NCBI GenBank assembly: GCA_034180005.1
Contig: JAXFPC010000067.1
Location: 1-64,000, forward strand
Source: JAXFPC01 sp034180005
GTDB lineage: Bacteria > Bacillota > Negativicutes > Acidaminococcales > Acidaminococcaceae
Direction: 5' to 3'
DNA: 64,000 bases
Shown here: positions 33,430 to 40,811 of the stretch, piece after piece
How the letters are laid out: every line of letters starts with the position of its first letter
How positions within the stretch are numbered: position 1 is the stretch's first letter
Position numbers and translations under genes: made by a program
The notes under the pieces: model-generated
What the model was told of the DNA's origin: nothing
Seen by the model: only the letters and a program-made list of their open reading frames with translations
Databases searched by the model: none

Positions 33430-33963
33430 TTGCTCAAGGAAGTCATCGTAGTTGAAGGTAAAATGGATACGGCAGCCGTTAAAAGAGCAGTTGATGCCGA
33501 TACCATAGAAACAGGCGGATTTAATCTGCTGCCGCACACATTGAAAGCAATAGATGCAGCCTATCACAAACGAGGTATAATTATTTTAACCGATCCTGAC
33601 GGAGCCGGAGAAAGAATACGACGCTTTCTCACGGAAAGATTTCCGGATGCGGGGCAGGCATTTATTCCCAAACCGCTTGCTACCGCTCATAACGATGTCG
33701 GCGTGGAACAGGCTCAGCCGGAGGCGATACGCGATGCTTTAAGCAAGGTACGTTCGCACAGTTACACGCCGGAGCGGGAATTTACTGTAGACGACCTTTG
33801 GCATAACGGCTTAAGCGGCAGTTGTAATTCTGCGCAGCGCAGAGATGCTTTAGGTGCGGAGCTGGGAATAGGCTACGGTAATACCAAGGTGTTTTTGCGT
33901 CGTTTAAACAGTTATTCGGTAACAAGAGAGGAATTTAACGAGGCTCTGGCGAAGATAGGATAA
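33430..33963 (+). CDS. rnmV: Ribonuclease M5
   Basis: 177 residues. TOPRIM domain at the N-terminus: EVIVVEGKMDTAAVKRAVDAD with the catalytic Glu, then ILTDPDGAGERIRR with the DxD set. RNase M5 matures the 5S rRNA, and a 5S gene is at the left end of this window. The best start is TTG 33430, behind GGGGAAAGG; longer in-frame starts lie within the preceding gene. Between the 3D-domain gene and rsmA, the usual order. Confidence 0.93.
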   Translation: MLKEVIVVEGKMDTAAVKRAVDADTIETGGFNLLPHTLKAIDAAYHKRGIIILTDPDGAGERIRRFLTERFPDAGQAFIPKPLATAHNDVGVEQAQPEAIRDALSKVRSHSYTPEREFTVDDLWHNGLSGSCNSAQRRDALGAELGIGYGNTKVFLRRLNSYSVTREEFNEALAKIG

Positions 33964-34024
33964 AATTATTTTTGAAGCGGCTGAATTTTATCAGCCGTTT
34001 TATTTTCCAAGAGGAGAAGAAAGC

Positions 34025-34894
34025 ATGCAAAATCCCGTTATAGCAACACCCGAGGTTACCAATCATATTTTGCAGAGATTTAAGCTGCGGGCGGATAAAA
34101 AACTGGGGCAGAATTTTCTTGTGGATCCGGCCGTTGTACAGGGTATAGTGGAGGCAGCGGAACTGTCGCCGTCGGATACCGTGTTGGAGGTCGGACCGGG
34201 GATAGGAACGCTTACTCAGGGTTTGGCCGAGAGCGGTGCCGACGTTGTAGCTGTGGAGCTTGACAGAAGACTGTTGCCGGTATTGGATACTACTTTAGCA
34301 GGATATAATAACGTGACCGTCGTCAATGAAGATATTTTGCAAGCCGATATTAAGAAACTGAGCGGTGGCAAATGCTTTAAGGTATGCGCCAATTTGCCGT
34401 ACTATATAACCACGCCGATAATTTTTGCTTTATTGGAGCAACGTCTGCCCATTGACAGACTTGTAGTTATGGTACAGAAAGAAGTTGCGCAGCGAATTAC
34501 GGCTAAACCGGGAGGCAAGGATTACGGTGCGCTTTCCGTAGCTATGCAGTACTATACTGATCCGGAGTTGGTGTTTATCGTACCGCCAGCTTCTTTTATA
34601 CCTCAACCGAGCGTCGATTCAGCAGTCATAGTCTGTAGGAAACGTCAAGAACCTCCCGTGATCGTAAAGGATGAAGAAGTATTCTTTCGCGTAGTTAAGG
34701 CTGCATTTTCTCTGCGTCGCAAAATGTTGTCCAACAGTTTAAAAAATATGGGCATTGATGCAGCAAAATGTCAGCAGTGGCTGGAAGCTGCCGGAGTAGA
34801 CGGAAGGCGCAGAGCGGAAACACTTTCTTTAGAGGAATTTGCCGCACTGACCAACGCTTTTGTTGCCAATGATCAGAGTCTGCAAAAACTATAA
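34025..34894 (+). CDS. rsmA: 16S rRNA (A1518/A1519-N6,N6)-dimethyltransferase
   Basis: 289 residues (KsgA). SAM motif VLEVGPGIGTLTQGLAE, acidic loop VAVELDRRLLPVL, and the catalytic NLPYYI. Dimethylates two adjacent adenines near the 3' end of 16S rRNA in late 30S assembly. GAGGAG precedes the ATG. Last of the 3D-rnmV-rsmA group. Confidence 0.96.
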   Translation: MQNPVIATPEVTNHILQRFKLRADKKLGQNFLVDPAVVQGIVEAAELSPSDTVLEVGPGIGTLTQGLAESGADVVAVELDRRLLPVLDTTLAGYNNVTVVNEDILQADIKKLSGGKCFKVCANLPYYITTPIIFALLEQRLPIDRLVVMVQKEVAQRITAKPGGKDYGALSVAMQYYTDPELVFIVPPASFIPQPSVDSAVIVCRKRQEPPVIVKDEEVFFRVVKAAFSLRRKMLSNSLKNMGIDAAKCQQWLEAAGVDGRRRAETLSLEEFAALTNAFVANDQSLQKL

Positions 34895-34901
34895 GATTTT
34901 G

Positions 34902-34936
34902 CGCAGGGCTGCCGCACAGATTGCGGCAGTCCTGCG
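34902..34936 (+). terminator. Hairpin after rsmA
   Basis: CGCAGGGCTGCCGCA / TGCGGCAGTCCTGCG around CAGAT. The T tract is short, so termination may be weak. Confidence 0.55.
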
Positions 34937-35023
34937 TTGCTTACAACAACAGTTATTTTGAAACAAGAGACATCGGAAGGATATTGATTTGTACAACTCG
35001 TCATCCTTTCCGCCCGGAAACAA

Positions 35024-35055
35024 TAAAAAAACAGTAAACCTTTTTGTTTACTGTT
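35024..35055 (-). terminator. Terminator-like hairpin of the - strand block
   Basis: ACAGTAAAC / GTTTACTGT; the A run at its left is a seven-T tail for - strand transcripts. It lies about 118 bases beyond the end of the orphan membrane-protein gene. Confidence 0.7.
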
Positions 35056-35172
35056 TCTCGAATTACCATATTCAATCATATAAATTTAAATTTAGCAAAC
35101 AGATAAAAATGTAATTTCGTATCTCCGATTTCTGTATCGTAAACATAATTCTACATTTTTCGGGCTGTCAAG

Positions 35173-36201
35173 TTATTCCCAAAGAGTATGTTGCGCATAT
35201 ACTTCAAATTGATTTGAGTTATCATTACTGAAAAAAGTAACTTCTATGTTATATCTTTTCCAAAGCATATATGGATAAGTCTGCATTACAAGAGAATAAT
35301 GCTCTTTTCCCTTGCTTTCCCGATAACTGATGGGGGAAAGCGAGAAAATATCCCGCATATCCCTTTTTTCAAAATAATCAAGAGACAATTTTGAAATGTT
35401 TTGATTGCCTAGCTTAATAGAATCAAACATCTTGCTCTTTGACGAGATACCGAAGTATGTTACGATGCAATCTTTCAGTATTGCCTGATCTTGATATACA
35501 GGCGTCAAATTCACATATCCGTATCCTTCTCCATCTTTGGTAAGTTCGACTGTCTCGCCAAAGTAAAAGTGACTGTTTCTTTTATTTTTAACCATGTCAT
35601 TCGGTGTTTTCCCAGAAAAGGCAAATCCGTTTGCAAGTAACTCATCCGCTGTTGTGTGCCCGATAACAATCGCATATTTTTCTACTTGGACAATGGGAGC
35701 TTTTACAGGAAGCCCGGTCATTGTAAGTGTTAATACACAGGTAAATATCGAAATTACAAACATACCTATGACAGCATTTGTAGCAGCTGAAAACTCATCG
35801 TTGTACCTTGTTTTTCCTATAAGATTTAAAAGCGCTTTACCGGTATAAACAGCAATTCTTATAAAAGTAATTATTAAAAATTCTGCATACAGCCAAAATT
35901 TTATATCGTCGTCCGCAAAGTATTTACCGTAAAAAATAAAATATGCTGCTATACTCGCTGTTACCAGGCTTATTATATAAAAATTCACTTCGTGTAACGC
36001 TGCTTTATTCGTGAAATCTTTATATATATCGGTTTCTCTTCCTTTCAGAGCATGTCCTATTTTATACATCCATCCGGGTACATCAGTATTATTTTTTACT
36101 GCAATGACCAGGTGAAGGTATAAAAATATTGTAAAAGCTAAGGTGAGGGACATTGCGATAAAAAAAATCAGGGCGCCTATAAAAAATCCTATTTCAATCA
36201 C
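35173..36201 (-). CDS. Membrane protein of unknown function
   Basis: 342 residues. Four hydrophobic helices (about 5-33, 72-92, 101-121, 141-163), then a soluble C-terminal part of about 175 residues with many aromatic and charged residues (NSHFYFGETVELTKDGEGYGYV; KCIVTYFG-like segment), probably outside the inner membrane. It is clearly more AT-rich than its neighbours, which suggests recent transfer. The apparent start is GTG 36201, but GGAGG touches it, so the true start may lie a few codons in. No family recognised; nothing around it gives a role. Confidence 0.6.
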   Translation of the reverse strand: MIEIGFFIGALIFFIAMSLTLAFTIFLYLHLVIAVKNNTDVPGWMYKIGHALKGRETDIYKDFTNKAALHEVNFYIISLVTASIAAYFIFYGKYFADDDIKFWLYAEFLIITFIRIAVYTGKALLNLIGKTRYNDEFSAATNAVIGMFVISIFTCVLTLTMTGLPVKAPIVQVEKYAIVIGHTTADELLANGFAFSGKTPNDMVKNKRNSHFYFGETVELTKDGEGYGYVNLTPVYQDQAILKDCIVTYFGISSKSKMFDSIKLGNQNISKLSLDYFEKRDMRDIFSLSPISYRESKGKEHYSLVMQTYPYMLWKRYNIEVTFFSNDNSNQFEVYAQHTLWE

Positions 36202-36408
36202 CTCCGCCTCAAAAATCAGTCAGTGCTCGCATTCAAGAAAAAAGAATGCCACAGTCTTAAAAAATCCGATTTGTTTGGCTCTCAAATTCTGAGTTTTATC
36301 TCTGAATATTTTATGATATTTACGTGTTTATTTGCCGAATTTTTATACGTCAAAACTCCCGCTCTTTTAAGTTTTTTATAAAAACAGGAGATATGCGTAA
36401 GCAGTATT

Positions 36409-37077
36409 CTAAGTTTGCAACAGTGTGAAACTGTTCAGGGAATACAGAGCCAGCGGCAGATATTCGTTTAATTTATCTTTGGGAAACACATAAAGCAACT
36501 GGCAGGTTTTTCCGTCTTTCATGGTTCGGCATTGCAGAATATACTTGTTGCCGAAAAAATCAATATGTTTGCTGAAAATACATTGCCAATGCAGCCGGCT
36601 GTCGTGCTTCCAGGTGAGCAGTACAGTTTTTGCAGGAAAATCGGGAAGAGGAACTCCTGATTTATATCCGGTTGTGTATTCGTCTGCCATAATCTGCGCG
36701 GCACAGTAGAGGGTATCGGAAGAAATTCTTGTCAGCATGGTGCCGTGTTCCAACTGCATACCGTCCAAAGGATCCTTACCGAAGGCTTTCGGCACATAGA
36801 ACTGATAAGCTTTGTTCGGAGCAGTAGCCGGTAAAAAATCGACGGCGGTCGGTTTTTTCATGATTACGACGGATGCCGGCAGCGAGGTTTTTAAGGGAAC
36901 AACGGATTGCCGTTTAACAGGTGCTGCTTGGACGGTGAATGATTGCTTGCTGTCGACAACATTAAATTGCGTCGTTTTTGTTTGCTGCGGTAAAGAAATT
37001 TCGAAATGCGGTTCTGCATGAGCGGTAAAGCTGCAAAGCAGCATTAAGAATGAAAGAAGAAGGTACAGTCGGCTCAT
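36409..37077 (-). CDS. Exported protein of unknown function
   Basis: 222 residues with a signal peptide (MSRLYLLLSFLMLLCSFTAHA). The mature N-terminal 70 residues are rich in Thr, Val, Pro and Gln, likely unstructured; residues about 90-215 form a compact domain with a Cys pair (WQCIFSKHIDFFGNKYILQC). It overlaps the end of the HD-protein gene by 4 bases (ATGA), so it is translationally coupled to it. No family recognised. Confidence 0.7.
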   Translation of the reverse strand: MSRLYLLLSFLMLLCSFTAHAEPHFEISLPQQTKTTQFNVVDSKQSFTVQAAPVKRQSVVPLKTSLPASVVIMKKPTAVDFLPATAPNKAYQFYVPKAFGKDPLDGMQLEHGTMLTRISSDTLYCAAQIMADEYTTGYKSGVPLPDFPAKTVLLTWKHDSRLHWQCIFSKHIDFFGNKYILQCRTMKDGKTCQLLYVFPKDKLNEYLPLALYSLNSFTLLQT

Positions 37078-37655
37078 AATGCCTCGCAGAAGGTGTCTAT
37101 TTCCTGTTCGTCTGCGCGCATGGCAATAATAGTTTTACTTATCAGATCATCAAGAGACCAACCGAGCATTTCCGCTCCGCGGTTAATTACATCACGGCTG
37201 CAACCTGCGGCAAATTTCTTGTCCTTGAATTTTTTCTTGACGGAACTCAGTTCAAGATCACGGACGCTTTTGGAAGGGCGCATGATGGCGACGGCACGTA
37301 TAAGACCAGAAAGCTCATCGACTGCAAATAAAACTTTCTCCATTTCGTGTACCGGTTCAATATCAGCTTCGGTCATGCCGTAACCATGACTGGCTGTAGC
37401 GCGGATCATTCTGTCGGAAAAACCGTGATTGCGCATGATATCCTGCGATTTAACGCAATGTTCTTCCGGATACATTTCAAAATCGAGATCATGCAACAGA
37501 CCGGCCATAGACCAAAACTCAAGTTCATCGTTGTAACCAAGCTCGGCAGCAAAGTGGCGCATGATGCCTTCAACAGTCAGAGCGTGGCGAAGATGAAAAA
37601 CTTCTTTATTATATTGTCTGAGTAAATTCCAGGCTTCTTCTCTGTTAATATTCAT
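37074..37655 (-). CDS. HD-domain protein
   Basis: 193 residues. HD metal-dependent phosphohydrolase signature: RHALTVEGIMRHFAAELG for the first His, LLHDLDFEMYPEEH for the HD pair, and VDELSGLI for the last Asp. Such proteins often cut nucleotides or phosphate esters; the substrate is unknown. AAGGAG before the ATG. It follows the IscR-like gene by 17 bases and overlaps the exported-protein gene, so the three are probably one operon. Confidence 0.85.
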   Translation of the reverse strand: MNINREEAWNLLRQYNKEVFHLRHALTVEGIMRHFAAELGYNDELEFWSMAGLLHDLDFEMYPEEHCVKSQDIMRNHGFSDRMIRATASHGYGMTEADIEPVHEMEKVLFAVDELSGLIRAVAIMRPSKSVRDLELSSVKKKFKDKKFAAGCSRDVINRGAEMLGWSLDDLISKTIIAMRADEQEIDTFCEAL

Positions 37656-37672
37656 ATTTTTCTCCTTAGTAT

Positions 37673-38104
37673 CTATTTTTGCTTTGATTTGCAGCAGAAA
37701 GTTTTATCAATCATCATGTCGGCTAAGGTCGTATTGTCGACTACAGCGTTGATTGCTTCCTGCAGTTTTCTGTAAAGACCGATGGTAATACAGCTGTCCA
37801 CATTATTGCAGGGAGTATCGTATTCCAGACATGCGACGGGAGCCAGGCTGCCCTCAACGAGGCGCAGTATCTCTCCCACGGTATATTCTTCCGGCTTTTT
37901 CGTCAGGCGATAGCCTCCCTTGATGCCGCGCGCGCTTTGCACAAACCCTGCTTTGCTCAGGAGATGAATAATTTGTTCCAGATATTTGTCGGAAATATCC
38001 TGACGCTTGGCAATCATCTTCAGAGGAATATATTCACCGTTGTTGTTCAATGCTAAGTCAAGCATCAGCCGCAGACCGTAGCGGCCTCTGGTAGAAATTC
38101 GCAT
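37673..38104 (-). CDS. Rrf2-family regulator, IscR-like
   Basis: 143 residues. The winged helix at 1-75 includes RGRYGLRLMLDLAL and SARGIKGGYRL, as in IscR. Cys92, Cys99 and Cys105 (C-x6-C-x5-C) match the [2Fe-2S] ligands of IscR, so it likely senses iron-sulfur state. The usual iscS and iscU genes are not adjacent; instead an HD protein and an exported protein follow. ATG 38104 is behind GGTGGGTG. Confidence 0.88.
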   Translation of the reverse strand: MRISTRGRYGLRLMLDLALNNNGEYIPLKMIAKRQDISDKYLEQIIHLLSKAGFVQSARGIKGGYRLTKKPEEYTVGEILRLVEGSLAPVACLEYDTPCNNVDSCITIGLYRKLQEAINAVVDNTTLADMMIDKTFCCKSKQK

Positions 38105-38250
38105 AAATTCACCCACCTTTCATTAATAATTGTACTATGCTTTACTCACTAATTCAATACAGCCGTTTTTTCAAAAGGAAGCAATACATGCTGTATTAAC
38201 CGATGATTTTGTGGTAAAATATCTCTAAATGTTAAATGGGAGGGCGCGGG

Positions 38251-38589
38251 ATGAGCGGCACAAAATTTGATAAAGACTTTAAAAAATATTTGGATATATT
38301 CAAAGAAGACCCTGAATTATGGAAAATACTCAATAAAGTGACCTTTCAAGATATTTATAACCAAAAGTTTCTGGAAGATAACAGTAAATTTACTTCTATG
38401 GACGATATGCTCTGGCGCAGCGGGTTCGGCATAGTTAATCTTATGGAAGTGGAAAATGTCAATCAGGATAAATGGAATCAGTATATAGCTGCCAACACGC
38501 AGTGTTCCACTTGGCATGAGTTCGGGAAATTGGCAATGATCGAATGGATGAAGCTGGTTTTGGATAATGCCAAAAAGGCCGGCAACTAA
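38251..38589 (+). CDS. Small protein of unknown function
   Basis: 112 residues, no signal peptide or membrane helix, mostly helical. It has pieces like KDFKKYLDIFKEDPELWKIL and WHEFGKLAMIEWMKLVLD with regular hydrophobic spacing. GGGAGGGC precedes ATG 38251. No family recognised. It stands alone with a terminator behind it. Confidence 0.65.
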   Translation: MSGTKFDKDFKKYLDIFKEDPELWKILNKVTFQDIYNQKFLEDNSKFTSMDDMLWRSGFGIVNLMEVENVNQDKWNQYIAANTQCSTWHEFGKLAMIEWMKLVLDNAKKAGN

Positions 38590-38627
38590 ATTAGTGTATC
38601 TTCGTGTTCCGCAAGAGCAAATTTTTA

Positions 38628-38656
38628 AACCGCAGTTTTCTGCGGTTAATTTTTTT
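38628..38656 (+). terminator. Terminator after the small protein gene
   Basis: AACCGCAG / CTGCGGTT hairpin followed by AATTTTTTT. Confidence 0.85.
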
Positions 38657-38699
38657 GCGCAAATCATTCTTTTTAAACAAACATATTTTTATTAAAATA

Positions 38700-38728
38700 T
38701 TGACTTTGTTTACTTTGCGTGCTACAAT
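38700..38728 (+). promoter_or_regulatory. Promoter of the LysM protein gene
   Basis: TTGACT (38700-38705) and TACAAT (38723-38728), spacer 17. Confidence 0.8.
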
Positions 38729-38762
38729 AATGACAAACAAATATTCGAAATAGGGTGATTTA

Positions 38763-39050
38763 ATGAAAAAGATTTTTGTAATATTATATGCTTTCTTTGC
38801 GATTTATTGCGGCGCGAGTTATGTTTTTGCTGAAAATTTAGCGGTTCGCAACTATTCGGTTACGGTTCAGAACGGAGAAACTGTTTGGAGTATAGCGAGA
38901 AAGTATTCGCATGGACAGGAAGATGTGCGCGAAGTTGTAAACAGAATTATCGCGGCCAACGAGTTGCAGGGGAAATATATTTATCCGGGACAGGTGTTGA
39001 AGGTACCGGCGGCAGTCAGGGCGGAAGACGCTGTTTTGGTGGTCAAATAA
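38763..39050 (+). CDS. Small exported LysM-domain protein
   Basis: 95 residues: a signal peptide (about 1-23, ending YVFA), then one LysM domain (NYSVTVQNGETVWSIARKYS ... NELQGKYIYPGQVLKVP). LysM binds the glycan of peptidoglycan. The arrangement resembles YneA-like division inhibitors of Gram-positive bacteria, but without a LexA gene next to it I do not assign that role. Single-gene unit. Confidence 0.85.
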   Translation: MKKIFVILYAFFAIYCGASYVFAENLAVRNYSVTVQNGETVWSIARKYSHGQEDVREVVNRIIAANELQGKYIYPGQVLKVPAAVRAEDAVLVVK

Positions 39051-39266
39051 ATTTTCCGGAAACATATCAATAAGAAGTTTCAGTGTTATTAAGAAAGTAC
39101 AACATCGGAAAGTTTGGACAAATTCTTTCAGTAGGGTTGTTATGACGAAGGAGTACGGTTTTTGTAAAGTAAGTTCGGAATATTTCGGCATTTTATTGAG
39201 ATTGATGTTTTTCGGACGGGTAGTGCGGATCACGGATTTGATAGCAAATTTATGGCAGTTCGGGAA

Positions 39267-39309
39267 AAAAATAACGCGGAGCGTTCAAGCGCTCCGCGTT
39301 ATTTTTTCA
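39267..39309. terminator. Bidirectional terminator
   Basis: AATAACGCGGAGCG (39270-39283) and CGCTCCGCGTTATT (39290-39303) pair perfectly, flanked by an A run and a T run. It serves the - strand flavodoxin and stops + transcripts too. The stretch 39051-39266 before it shows no gene. Confidence 0.9.
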
Positions 39310-39320
39310 AGTATCAAAAC

Positions 39321-39779
39321 TCAACCGTTTTTACAGAAGTCCTCTAAGGATGACGTGGAATTTTTGCTGAAGTCGAAAGTTTCTTTAACAAGAGCTTCGG
39401 GACAGCGCTCCCTGATATCTTTCGCCGTATGCAGCGGTCCGCTGCCACCGTGGGTACAGAAAGGAAGAATAGTCTTGCCTTCAAAGTCGTAGGCATCAAG
39501 AAAGCTGTACACGGCATTGGGGCAAGTAAACCACCATATGGGAAAGCCGAGAAAAACAGTGTCGTACTTATCCATATTTTCCACTTTATTTTGCAGTATA
39601 GGAAGTTCCTTTTTAAAGTGTTCAATTTTGGCAGCGGCAACGGTTGCCCAATAACTCGAAGGATATTTCTTTTCGGTTTTTATTTCGAAAAGTTCGCCGC
39701 CGGTTATTTTTGCTATTTGTGCGGCAGCTTTGGCGGTAATACCGGTTTTGGAAAAATATGCTACGAGAATTTTGCTCAT
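39321..39779 (-). CDS. Flavodoxin-family protein
   Basis: 152 residues. The FMN-phosphate loop AYFSKTGITAKAA is at the N-terminus; the ring-stacking loops are in GFPIWWFTCPNAVYSFLD and CTHGGSGPLHTAKDI. It belongs to the Flavodoxin_4 type common in anaerobes, an electron carrier or a small quinone/azo-reductase-like protein. GGAGGTG before the ATG. Single gene between the LysM and rsmI units. Confidence 0.9.
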   Translation of the reverse strand: MSKILVAYFSKTGITAKAAAQIAKITGGELFEIKTEKKYPSSYWATVAAAKIEHFKKELPILQNKVENMDKYDTVFLGFPIWWFTCPNAVYSFLDAYDFEGKTILPFCTHGGSGPLHTAKDIRERCPEALVKETFDFSKNSTSSLEDFCKNG

Positions 39780-39950
39780 CTCACACCTCCGAAAATATAC
39801 CTCTTGAGTATATTATAGAATAACTTCTTCGGAAAGGATAGCTGCAGCAGTAAAATTTTAAGTGCGTTTCTTTATTTATGATGGTTATTGTGTTAAAATA
39901 AAGCTAATTGTGAGCAAGTTTATTTGGCAGAGAGAACGCCGGAGGAATTC

Positions 39951-40811
39951 ATGAATATGGACAAAGAGAGCGCCGGCATTTTGTACCTTTGCGCGACGCC
40001 GATCGGAAATCTTGAAGATATGACGCCGAGAGCGATAAGAGTTTTAGCGGAAGCGGATATTATCGCCGCTGAAGATACGCGGCATACTATGAAGCTGCTT
40101 AATCATTTTCAGATTAAGGGCCGATTGGTTCGCTATGATGAACACAGTAAGGAAAAGCAGGGTGCTTTTTTGTTGCAGGAATTGCTTAACGGGAAAAATG
40201 TGGCGCTGGTGAGTGATGCGGGATTTCCCGGTATTGCCGATCCGGGTGAAGAGCTTGTCAGGTCGGCGATAGCAAATGCATTGCAGGTGGTTCCTGTCCC
40301 GGGAGCCAATGCCGCGCTGTGTGCGTTAGTAGCTTCAGGCATAAGCACGATGCCTTTTTTTTGCGGTGGCTTTCTTCCCAAGAGCAAAAAGAATCGTCGG
40401 GAGCAGCTGCAGCGGTGGGAATTTATTCCGGCAACCGTAATTCTGTATGAAGCTCCTCACAGATTGGCAGATGTCCTAAAGGACATTCTGGAGTGTTGGG
40501 GCGATCGCAAGCTCACCGCAGCAAGAGAAATAACCAAAGTGCATGAAGAGTTTTACCGCGGTACCGTAAGCGGGTGTCTGCAGTGGCTGGAAGAGCAGCC
40601 GCCGCGGGGGGAATTTTGTCTGGTTGTGAGTGGAGCAGAGCAGGAAGTGCCGGCTGTGCCTACCACCGATCCTTTGCTTGAAGTAAGAGAACTTATAAAC
40701 GGCGGCACAGACAAAAAAGCGGCATTGACTCAGGTGGCAAAAGCAAGAAAAATTCCCAAACGGGAGTTATATAATAAATTTATTGCAGAAGAAGGGAAAG
40801 CAAATGACTAA
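39951..40811 (+). CDS. rsmI: 16S rRNA (C1402-2'-O)-methyltransferase
   Basis: 286 residues, tetrapyrrole-methylase fold. LYLCATPIGNLEDMTPRAIRVL and AAEDTRHTMKLLNHF start the protein, LVSDAGFPGIADPGEELV and PVPGANAALCALVASG follow. It methylates C1402 in the decoding centre with RsmH. CGGAGGA sets the start at ATG 39951; an earlier in-frame TTG is unlikely. The end overlaps metG by 8 bases, the Bacillus yabC-metS order. Confidence 0.93.
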   Translation: MNMDKESAGILYLCATPIGNLEDMTPRAIRVLAEADIIAAEDTRHTMKLLNHFQIKGRLVRYDEHSKEKQGAFLLQELLNGKNVALVSDAGFPGIADPGEELVRSAIANALQVVPVPGANAALCALVASGISTMPFFCGGFLPKSKKNRREQLQRWEFIPATVILYEAPHRLADVLKDILECWGDRKLTAAREITKVHEEFYRGTVSGCLQWLEEQPPRGEFCLVVSGAEQEVPAVPTTDPLLEVRELINGGTDKKAALTQVAKARKIPKRELYNKFIAEEGKAND

